Source of the DNA: Candidatus Zixiibacteriota bacterium
Lineage (GTDB): Bacteria > Blakebacterota > Blakebacteria > Blakebacterales > Blakebacteraceae
Direction: 5' to 3'
Assembly (NCBI GenBank): GCA_030604325.1
Contig: JAUVWC010000021.1
Location: forward strand, 1 to 9,809
DNA length: 9,809 nt
Under the pieces are notes generated by a model. That model saw nothing but the letters and a program-made list of their open reading frames with translations, made no database searches and was not told where the DNA came from. The position numbers were made by a program, and so were the translations under genes. Positions 3,713-9,809 of the stretch are shown here, piece after piece. Position 1 is the stretch's first letter. The number at the start of each line of letters is the position of its first letter.

Positions 3713-6709
3713 TCATCGTCCGTGGCAATGCTTGTACTTCTTGCCGGAACCACAGGGACAGGGTTCGTTCCTTCCCGGTTCCTTCTGCACAACCACGGGT
3801 CGGCGCACCGCCGGCCCAGGGGCCGCAGCACCAGCTCCCATCGTCTCGCCCTGCGCTCCCGGTGCCCCCTCTTCCGAGATTGTGCCTCTGAAGGCCATCC
3901 CCACCGCATCCTGGTGTTCCGCCTGGACCCTGCCCCCTCCGACCCGGCCGGCCTGTTGCTGAATTAGCTGGCTCTCGACCGCAGCAGATTCCTTGAACAA
4001 TAACTGCAAGGTATCTCTGGTCAGCACGGAGAGCATATCCATGAACAGGTAATACGATTCCTGTTTGTATTCCACCAGCGGGTCCTTCTGGCCGTAAGCC
4101 CGCAGGCTGATTCCCTCTTTTAACCGATCCATCTCGTAGAGATGGTCCATCCATTTCCCGTCGATGACGCGCAGGATGGCATACCGCTCCAACCGCTGGG
4201 CAAATTCTTCACCGAGGGCCTCGACCTTTCGCTCCCACGCCTGGCTGACGGCGTCGGTGATCCCCTCAATCAAGGTTTGTTGGGTCATTTCACCGCGGTC
4301 TTCCTCGGAGACGTACAGATCCACGAAACAGACTTCGAGCAGCTCCCTCTGCAGGCCGGACCAATCCCATTCATCGGGGTAAGATTTCTCATCCGTATAC
4401 CGGTCTGCCAGATCGTGAGCCAGATCGAGAATCAACTCCTGGACGTCTTCGGTCAGTGATCCTTCGTCCAGTGAGCGACCACGGCGAGTATAAATCACCT
4501 CCCGCTGTGTATTCATCACATCGTCGTATTCGAGCAGCCGCTTCCTGATCGAGAAGTTCTGCGTCTCTACCCGCTGCTGGGCCCGCCCGATAGCCTTGGT
4601 GACCATCGGATGCATGATGACATCCCCTTCTTCCAGGCCCAGTCTGTCCATTACTCCGGCAATGCGGTCGGAACCGAAGAGACGCATCAGATCGTCTTCG
4701 AGGGAGAGGTGGAATCGGCTGGAGCCGGGATCCCCCTGCCGGCCGGAACGGCCCCGTAGCTGGCGGTCGATGCGCCGGGCCTCATGCCGTTCGGTGGCCA
4801 GGATGTGCAGGCCCCCCAGATCCACCACGCCGTGTCCCAGCTTGATGTCGGTTCCCCGTCCCGCCATGTTGGTAGCGATCGTTACCGAGCCCTTCTGGCC
4901 GGCCTTGATTACGATCTCCGCTTCCCTCTGGTGGTGCTTTGCGTTGAGGACATCGTGCGGGATCCCCGCCCGTTTGAGCAGCCGGGAAAGGGTTTCCGAT
5001 ATCTCCACGCTGGTTGTGCCGACCAGAACAGGACGCTGCGAGCGGTAGCACTCTTCGATTTCCTCTACCACGGCGTTGAACTTCTCACGCTTGGTGCGGA
5101 AGATCATGTCTTCGTGATCTTCCCGGATGACCGGTTCGTTCGTTGGTATAACCAGCACGTCCAGCTTATATATCTCCCAGAACTCACCGGCCTCCGTCTC
5201 GGCGGTGCCGGTCATCCCGGCAAGATTTTCATACAACCTGAAGTAGTTCTGGATGGTGATGGTGGCCAGGGTCTGGGTCTCCTTCTCAATGCGGACCCCC
5301 TCCTTGGCCTCCAGCGCCTGGTGGAGCCCCTCGGAGTACCTGCGGCCGGGCATGAGGCGGCCGGTGAATTCATCCACAATGATCACCTGGCCGTCCTGGA
5401 CCACGTAGTCGACATCGATTTCAAACAGGGTATACGCCTTCAGAAGCTGGTGGATATTATGCAGGCGCTCGCTCTTGTCGGCGTACTCACGGTGGATCTG
5501 CTCCCGACGGAGTTCGACCTCCTCCAGGGAGGACTCACCGCTCTGGGCCCTGCCCTCCAGCTCACTCATCTTCTCGGAGAGGTCGGGAAGAACGAAGAGA
5601 TCGGGATCGTTGGGGCTGAGGTGCTGGCAGCCTTTCTCCTGCAGGTCGACGGTATTAGCCTTCTCATCGATGGCGTAGAGGAGATCCTCGTCGAGGATGT
5701 GTACCTTCTTTTCGCGCAGGTAGTCGTTCTCCACCCGCTCGATCAGCTTGATGACGCCGGTCTCCTTCATCAGCTTCATGAGGCGGTTGTGCTTGGGAGC
5801 CCCGCGCTGTACCTGGAGGAGTTTGATCCCCGCCAAATACTCTTTCTCGGAGTCCCCCTTCTCTTCCCCCTCCTTCAGCAATCCGTCCGCCTCAGCGAAC
5901 AGCGAATTGATCAGCAGGGTCTGAGTCCGGACCAGACCCTGTACCTTCGGCTTGTACTCGTCGAACTTGTGGGTACTCCGGTCGACTGGTCCGGAGATGA
6001 TCAGGGGTGTTCTGGCTTCATCGACGAGAACCGAATCGACCTCGTCCACGATGGCGTAGTGGTGCCCCCGCTGCACCCGGTGCTCTGCGGTGATGGCCAT
6101 GTTATCCCGCAGGTAGTCGAAGCCGAACTCGTTGTTGGTACCGTATGTTATATCTGCATTGTATGCGACCCGACGTTCATCGGGGTTCATGTCGTGTTCG
6201 ATGACCCCTACCTCGAGACCGAGCCACTTGTAGATGCCACCCATCCACTCGGCGTCCCGACGGGCCAGATAGTCGTTGACCGTCACGAGGTGAGCGCCCC
6301 TGCCTTCGAGGGCGTTCAGGTAGAGGGGCATGGTGGCTGCCAGCGTTTTCCCTTCGCCGGTCGCCATTTCGGCAATCTTCCCCAGGTGCAGCGCAACGGC
6401 CCCGATAAGCTGTACATCGTAGGGCACCATATCCCACTCTATCTCGTGACCGGTGACCATCCACTTCTGGCCCAGAAGCCGCCGGCAGGTTTCCTTCACT
6501 GCCGCAAATGCTTCGGGGAGCAGATCGTCCAGGGTCTCTCCCGCGGTCAACCGTTGCCGGAATTCGGGTGTCTTCCCCTTTAGCTCTTCGTCTGAAAGAT
6601 CCTGACAGACCTCGACATGTTCGTTGATCTTCTCCACCAGCGGCTGCAGTTTCCTGATCTCCCGCTTATGTTTGGTGCCGAAGATCTTTGTTACCAGTCT
6701 GGTGAACAT
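3713..6709 (-). CDS. secA: Preprotein translocase motor ATPase SecA
   Basis: ATPase that drives unfolded preproteins through SecYEG. The 998 residues hold the full family order. Walker A is MATGEGKT (115-122) and Walker B is DEVDSVLVDEARTPLIISG (222-240). The preprotein cross-linking region is followed by VDEFTGRLMPGRRYSEGLHQA (445-465) and LAGMTGTAETEAGEF (496-510). Helicase motifs are TNMAGRGTDI (613-622) and RQLRGRSGRQGDPG (649-662). The helical scaffold/wing region includes LLEYDDVMNTQR (725-736). A Pro/Ala/Gly linker (945-970) leads to a zinc-binding SEC-C tail, CPCGSGKKYKHCH (984-996), used for SecB and lipid contacts. It is about 100 residues longer than the E. coli protein (901), mainly because of an extended stretch around 270-425 of the type found in FCB bacteria. 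ATG 6709 follows a GGGGGGAAG; the frame stays open to 6907, but that extension reads antisense-like and runs into the phosphoesterase gene. Confidence 0.98.
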   Translation of the reverse strand: MFTRLVTKIFGTKHKREIRKLQPLVEKINEHVEVCQDLSDEELKGKTPEFRQRLTAGETLDDLLPEAFAAVKETCRRLLGQKWMVTGHEIEWDMVPYDVQLIGAVALHLGKIAEMATGEGKTLAATMPLYLNALEGRGAHLVTVNDYLARRDAEWMGGIYKWLGLEVGVIEHDMNPDERRVAYNADITYGTNNEFGFDYLRDNMAITAEHRVQRGHHYAIVDEVDSVLVDEARTPLIISGPVDRSTHKFDEYKPKVQGLVRTQTLLINSLFAEADGLLKEGEEKGDSEKEYLAGIKLLQVQRGAPKHNRLMKLMKETGVIKLIERVENDYLREKKVHILDEDLLYAIDEKANTVDLQEKGCQHLSPNDPDLFVLPDLSEKMSELEGRAQSGESSLEEVELRREQIHREYADKSERLHNIHQLLKAYTLFEIDVDYVVQDGQVIIVDEFTGRLMPGRRYSEGLHQALEAKEGVRIEKETQTLATITIQNYFRLYENLAGMTGTAETEAGEFWEIYKLDVLVIPTNEPVIREDHEDMIFRTKREKFNAVVEEIEECYRSQRPVLVGTTSVEISETLSRLLKRAGIPHDVLNAKHHQREAEIVIKAGQKGSVTIATNMAGRGTDIKLGHGVVDLGGLHILATERHEARRIDRQLRGRSGRQGDPGSSRFHLSLEDDLMRLFGSDRIAGVMDRLGLEEGDVIMHPMVTKAIGRAQQRVETQNFSIRKRLLEYDDVMNTQREVIYTRRGRSLDEGSLTEDVQELILDLAHDLADRYTDEKSYPDEWDWSGLQRELLEVCFVDLYVSEEDRGEMTQQTLIEGITDAVSQAWERKVEALGEEFAQRLERYAILRVIDGKWMDHLYEMDRLKEGISLRAYGQKDPLVEYKQESYYLFMDMLSVLTRDTLQLLFKESAAVESQLIQQQAGRVGGGRVQAEHQDAVGMAFRGTISEEGAPGAQGETMGAGAAAPGPAVRRPVVVQKEPGRNEPCPCGSGKKYKHCHGR

Positions 6710-6764
6710 TACCAGTCTTCCCCCCAGCAACCCTCGTTTTGGCTGATTGGATCGGCGTCCACTT

Positions 6765-7487
6765 CTAATACCCCACCAGGAGACGGTCTCCGAGTTCATG
6801 GGGCAAGCCGGCATCGATAATGGCTTGTCGAGCTCCCTCCACATCGTACTCCAGACGGATCGGTGTATAGATCCACAGATCGGTATCCAGCATGGCCAGC
6901 GCGGCACGTGAATCGCTATCCCGCGGCTGGCCGATGCTGCCCGGATTGAGCACGGCGCGCTTGCCGCTCAGGTCGATGCCTTCATCAGGAATCATACTCA
7001 CCTGGCCCTCTCCCTCGATAAAACATCCCTGCATGTGGCTGTGACCGGTGACCACCATTCGCTGGGGCACCAGACGCAGTGCGAGATCCGCCTGGTGCCG
7101 ATCCAGAATGTAGAGCCACGCCTCCGGTGCCATCGGATGCCCGTGCACGATCTGTACGTCCTCAATATTCTCGAAAAGGGGCAGGTCACTCAGCCACTGC
7201 CGGTCTTCTTCATTTAGCCGCTGGCTGGTCCACGTCAGGGCCACATAGGCCCTCGGGTTGAAATTGTAGGCTCCTGAATGTTCCACAGCGTGATAATCGT
7301 GATTACCCTGGACGGTCACGGCACAACTCTCGCGCACCCAGGCTAAGCACTCCTCCGGATAGGCCCCATAGCCTACAACGTCTCCAACGCAGATAATCTT
7401 ATCCGGTTTCTCCTTTTCTATACGGGCGATCACTGCCTCCAGTGCGTGCAGGTTCCCATGGATGTCACTCAGTAATGCCAGCCTCAT
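6765..7487 (-). CDS. Calcineurin-like metallophosphoesterase (YfcE/MJ0936-type)
   Basis: A 240-residue stand-alone phosphoesterase with the complete two-metal site: SDIHGN (7-12; Asp8, His10), GDVVGYG (35-41; Asp36), GNHD (61-64; Asn62, His63), IVHGHP (113-118) and TGHSHMQ (147-153). It also has NPGSIGQPRD (181-190), typical of this subgroup, and ends with a conserved 'AGLPHELGDRLL' tail. Family members hydrolyse phosphodiesters or phosphomonoesters. The natural substrate cannot be read from sequence, and PP2A/Ap4A-type hydrolysis or cyclic nucleotides are all possible. No signal peptide is seen, so it is cytoplasmic. Its ATGA overlaps the nusB stop, and secA begins 55 nt after it, so it should be expressed together with both. 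Confidence 0.92.
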   Translation of the reverse strand: MRLALLSDIHGNLHALEAVIARIEKEKPDKIICVGDVVGYGAYPEECLAWVRESCAVTVQGNHDYHAVEHSGAYNFNPRAYVALTWTSQRLNEEDRQWLSDLPLFENIEDVQIVHGHPMAPEAWLYILDRHQADLALRLVPQRMVVTGHSHMQGCFIEGEGQVSMIPDEGIDLSGKRAVLNPGSIGQPRDSDSRAALAMLDTDLWIYTPIRLEYDVEGARQAIIDAGLPHELGDRLLVGY

Positions 7488-7900
7488 TTTTCCTTAAGCA
7501 CCTGTCCTTTATAGACTGAATCGAGAATCCCGTTCACGAAACGCTTGGCGTCCGATGAAGAGAATTTTTTAGCCATCTCGATCGACTCGTTGATACAGAC
7601 TTTGCAGGGTACGTCGGGAAAGTGCAAGAGCTCACACAGTCCCATGCGCAGTATCAGCTTATCGATCAATGCAATCCGACCCAGATCCCAGTTTGTCGCC
7701 CGTTCGGCGATGATCCTGTCCAGAGCCTCCTTCTCTTCATCCACCTTGCCGGCCAGCCGCCGCACGAATCCCTTAACTTCCTCGTCGTAGTCAGCCCTGG
7801 AAAGCTGGTCCTTCACCACCGATTTCAACGGTTCTCCATTGATGGCTTGCGCATAGAGCGCTTGAAGAACCACCTCTCGGGCCTTGCGGCGGCGACCCAT
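7484..7900 (-). CDS. nusB: Transcription antitermination factor NusB
   Basis: A 138-residue all-helical RNA-binding protein of usual NusB length. With NusE (ribosomal protein S10) it binds boxA RNA and keeps polymerase processive, notably on rRNA operons. Signatures are RRKAREVVLQALYAQ (4-18) at the start and the highly conserved CINESIEMAKKFSSSDAKRFVNGILDSV segment near the C-terminus, in which INE, AKKF and FVNG are diagnostic. ATG 7900 lies 2 nt after the ribH stop, and its TGA overlaps the phosphoesterase start. The ribH-nusB pairing is widespread in bacteria. Confidence 0.97.
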   Translation of the reverse strand: MGRRRKAREVVLQALYAQAINGEPLKSVVKDQLSRADYDEEVKGFVRRLAGKVDEEKEALDRIIAERATNWDLGRIALIDKLILRMGLCELLHFPDVPCKVCINESIEMAKKFSSSDAKRFVNGILDSVYKGQVLKEK

Positions 7901-7902
7901 GT

Positions 7903-8409
7903 CTACTCCTGGCCTCCCGTGCTACGAAGCACATTGACCATCTCGAGGCAGGCTCGGGCCGCCTCTTTGCCCCGGTGCCGGTCCCCCTCTTTACCCGCAC
8001 CCGAATCGGGCGCCAATCCCGACCGTATCCTGGCCTGTTCGACATTCTCCACCGTGAGCACCCCCGTAGCCACCGGAATCCCGAGCTGCAGTGCGAGCCG
8101 GGCAAGCCCACCGACGGCCTCTCTTCCCACATACTCGTAGTGTGCGGTCTCGCCCCGTATGACGCAACCCAGTGCAATCACCCCGTCGATATCACCCTCC
8201 TCAACGAGTCGTTTGGCAGCCAGAGGAAGTTCCAGCGCGCCCGGAACCCAGACTACAATCACGTCCGAGGACACGACACCGGAGGCCTCCAGCACCTCCA
8301 GGGCACCTGCGAGGAGCCCTTCAACGATCACCCTGTTGAACCGGCTGGCAACGATGGCGATATGCAGGCCCTTACCCTCGGGTAGGCCTTCGATCACCCG
8401 CACACTCAC
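7903..8409 (-). CDS. ribH: 6,7-dimethyl-8-ribityllumazine synthase (riboflavin synthase beta chain)
   Basis: Penultimate step of riboflavin synthesis: condenses 5-amino-6-ribitylamino-uracil with 3,4-dihydroxy-2-butanone 4-phosphate. It normally forms pentamers or 60-mer capsids. In the 168-residue product: SRFN (22-25), VPGALELP (55-62), [14 protein letters not shown] (81-94, with catalytic His90) and [11 protein letters not shown] (116-126). Arg129 matches the substrate phosphate contact (Arg127 of the B. subtilis enzyme). The usual AGTKAGNKG loop is replaced by a segment about 9 residues longer (130-147) ending RHRG, so Lys135 of B. subtilis becomes Arg. The start is GTG 8409, whose GTGA overlaps the ribBA stop. 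Confidence 0.96.
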   Translation of the reverse strand: MSVRVIEGLPEGKGLHIAIVASRFNRVIVEGLLAGALEVLEASGVVSSDVIVVWVPGALELPLAAKRLVEEGDIDGVIALGCVIRGETAHYEYVGREAVGGLARLALQLGIPVATGVLTVENVEQARIRSGLAPDSGAGKEGDRHRGKEAARACLEMVNVLRSTGGQE

Positions 8410-9692
8410 AACTCCGACCTACCCATCTTGTCGAGTGTGAGGATGTGTCCCAGCTTGTCCTTCTTAGTCTGCAGGTACCTGGCATTGATTTCGTTGGGCC
8501 GAATCTGCAGAGGAATCCTTTCGATTACGGTGAGACCGTGGCCCTCTAAGCCGACAATCTTCTTCGGATTATTGGTCATCAGCCTGATTTGCCGCACGCC
8601 CAGATCCCACAGGATCTGCGCTCCCACCCCGTAGTCCCGCAGATCGACTTCGAAACCGAGCTCTTCATTGGCCTCAACCGTATCCATGCCCTGATCCTGT
8701 AGCGCGTAGGCCCGTATCTTATTGGCCAACCCGATCCCCCTCCCCTCCTGACGCATGTAGAGGAGAATCCCCTTTCCTTCGGCTTCGATCGCACTCAGGG
8801 CGGCTTCAAGCTGATCACCGCAGTCACAGCGCATACTGTGAAAAAGATCACCGGTCAGACACTGACTGTGAACTCTCACCAGCACCGGCTCTCCATCTGC
8901 CACATCCCCCTTTACCAGCGCCATATGGTGATGGTCATCCACCCTGCTCTCGTAGAGATACAGCCGGAAAGAGCCGAAATGCGTGGGAAAATCAACCTCG
9001 GTCACTTTTTTGACCAGGAACTCTATTCTTCGACGATAGGATATCAGGTCCTTGATGGTGATGAGGCGCAGGTCGTGTTTGTCGGCCACCTGTTGCAGCT
9101 CCGGAACCCGTGCCATGCTGCCGTCAGGGCTCATGATCTCACACAGCACGCCGGCAGGACTCAGGCCGGCCATCCGGGCCAGGTCGATCGATGCCTCGGT
9201 ATGACCAGCTCTGGTCAATACACCTCCGCGCTCTGCCCGAAGAGGGAAGACGTGCCCCGGACGGGCCAGGCTGGAGGGGCGGCTGTCGGGATTGAGCAAT
9301 ACCTCTATCGTATAGGCACGATCATGCGCACTGATACCGGTCGTGGTGCCTTCGACGGCGTCTACCGAGACGGTGAAGGCGGTGTTGAGCTTGGCGGTGT
9401 TATCGTCGACCATCGGCCTCAGGTCGAGCTGCTCCAGCCGCTCCGGCGTCAGCGCCACGCAGATCAGACCGCGGCCGTGGGTGGCCATGAAATTAATTGC
9501 TTCGGGCGTAACCCGGTCCGCCGCCATAATCAGGTCCCCTTCATTCTCCCGGTCCTCATCGTCGACGACGATGACCATCCGTCCCTCACGCATCTCCCGG
9601 ATGGCATCCTCTATCGAGTCGAAATCCTCGGCAGGGCCGTCGTAGCCAGCGACCGCCTCTCCCGATCTGGAATTTTTTTCTGGCTCATTCAT
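8406..9692 (-). CDS. ribBA: Bifunctional RibBA: 3,4-dihydroxy-2-butanone-4-phosphate synthase / GTP cyclohydrolase II
   Basis: Supplies both precursor arms of riboflavin. The 428 residues comprise an N-terminal RibB domain (about 22-222) with the acidic metal loop [10 protein letters not shown] (44-53), HGRG (72-75) and [10 protein letters not shown] (161-170). A C-terminal RibA domain (about 224-425) carries the zinc ligands Cys278, Cys289 and Cys291 within [18 protein letters not shown], then [10 protein letters not shown] (313-322) for catalysis and TNNPKK (373-378) for GTP binding. All key residues are present, so both activities are expected. ATG 9692 is 8 nt after the ribE stop, and the first 20 residues are a non-conserved leader. 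The TGA overlaps the ribH GTG. Any FMN riboswitch would be upstream of ribE, outside the window. Confidence 0.97.
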   Translation of the reverse strand: MNEPEKNSRSGEAVAGYDGPAEDFDSIEDAIREMREGRMVIVVDDEDRENEGDLIMAADRVTPEAINFMATHGRGLICVALTPERLEQLDLRPMVDDNTAKLNTAFTVSVDAVEGTTTGISAHDRAYTIEVLLNPDSRPSSLARPGHVFPLRAERGGVLTRAGHTEASIDLARMAGLSPAGVLCEIMSPDGSMARVPELQQVADKHDLRLITIKDLISYRRRIEFLVKKVTEVDFPTHFGSFRLYLYESRVDDHHHMALVKGDVADGEPVLVRVHSQCLTGDLFHSMRCDCGDQLEAALSAIEAEGKGILLYMRQEGRGIGLANKIRAYALQDQGMDTVEANEELGFEVDLRDYGVGAQILWDLGVRQIRLMTNNPKKIVGLEGHGLTVIERIPLQIRPNEINARYLQTKKDKLGHILTLDKMGRSEL

Positions 9693-9700
9693 GGCGGTAG

Positions 9701-9809
9701 CTAATCCTCTGTACTGGCAGATGGGCCGGAATCTCTGTCGAGTTTCTGCAGATAAGGTTCCAGCTGCTCGGCCACATACTTGGCGATCATGTCAGCTTCG
9801 AGGTTGACC
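9701..9809 (-). CDS. ribE: Riboflavin synthase alpha chain, C-terminal end only
   Basis: The last 35 codons of a gene entering from the right edge. The visible peptide begins [20 protein letters not shown], which matches the conserved 'VNlEvDilaKYver' segment near the C-terminus of riboflavin synthase alpha (dismutation of two lumazines to riboflavin). A short polar tail ends at the TAG (9703-9701). Its place directly before ribBA and ribH supports the call. The symbol is ribE in the Bacillus-style scheme (ribC in E. coli). Confidence 0.85.
   Translation of the reverse strand, partial: VNLEADMIAKYVAEQLEPYLQKLDRDSGPSASTED

Noticed and set aside
3646..3909. N-terminal extension of the half-GT9 gene by up to 88 codons
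   Set aside because: It overlaps the secA C-terminus, including SEC-C, and encodes an arginine-rich, low-information peptide. The SD at 3655-3661 points to ATG 3645.
4784..6583. A 599-codon open frame on the plus strand
   Set aside because: It lies wholly antisense to the intact secA gene. Its translation shows no recognisable motif and has the hydrophobic, proline-rich look of complementary-strand translation in GC-rich DNA.
6710..6907. N-terminal extension of secA by 66 codons
   Set aside because: It would overlap the phosphoesterase coding region in another frame, and the added residues do not resemble SecA. MFTRLVTKIFG at 6709 is the normal N-terminus and has a ribosome binding site.
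8838..9704. A 288-codon plus-strand frame
   Set aside because: Antisense to ribBA, in which every catalytic motif is intact; no motifs or sensible start context of its own.
9693..9809. FMN riboswitch ahead of ribBA
   Set aside because: The sequence here is coding for the ribE C-terminus with an 8-nt gap before ribBA, so there is no room for the aptamer. It could exist only upstream of the window.

Overview
The window reads as a housekeeping stretch of a Gram-negative, moderately high-GC bacterium. Two points suggest the FCB side of the tree (Bacteroidota, Chlorobiota, Gemmatimonadota, Marinimicrobia, Latescibacteria and relatives), probably not Bacteroidota proper. SecA carries the long insertion, with the 'KSERLH...LLKAYTLFE' continuation, that I know from that group. 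The heptosyltransferase-type genes imply an LPS outer membrane. The lineage call is inference from protein patterns, not from a marker tree.

Nearly everything lies on the minus strand. Reading it in the direction of transcription, from the right edge: the 3' end of riboflavin synthase (ribE, 9701-9809), ribBA (8406-9692), ribH (7903-8409), nusB (7484-7900), a calcineurin-like metallophosphoesterase (6765-7487), secA (3713-6709), a half-length GT9-like gene (3088-3645) and a full GT9 glycosyltransferase (2057-3091). Spacing is tight. There are 4-bp start/stop overlaps at ribBA/ribH, nusB/phosphoesterase and half-GT9/GT9, a 2-nt gap at ribH/nusB, 8 nt at ribE/ribBA, and about 50-70 nt on either side of secA. 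No terminator is visible inside the run, so I read it as one operon or nested operons: flavin biosynthesis, transcription antitermination, Sec export and LPS core assembly.

The left 2 kb is more mixed. A CarD-like transcription factor gene (1428-1925, minus) sits in a locally AT-rich patch with its own candidate promoter. It ends in a 163-bp repeat zone (1278-1440) made of a nested palindrome flanked by exact 17-bp direct repeats, one of which contains the carD stop codon. A small PPC/DUF296 protein (810-1232, plus) converges on it. This gene is also divergent from a plsC-type acyltransferase (1-681, minus) whose 3' end is cut by the window edge.

I found no defence locus, CRISPR array, tRNA, rRNA, transposase or prophage gene. 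The items most worth a second look are the palindromic element at the carD 3' end and the uncharacterised half-length GT9-like protein coupled to a full GT9. There is no gene-free stretch over 300 bases; the longest, 1233-1427, is mostly the repeat zone.
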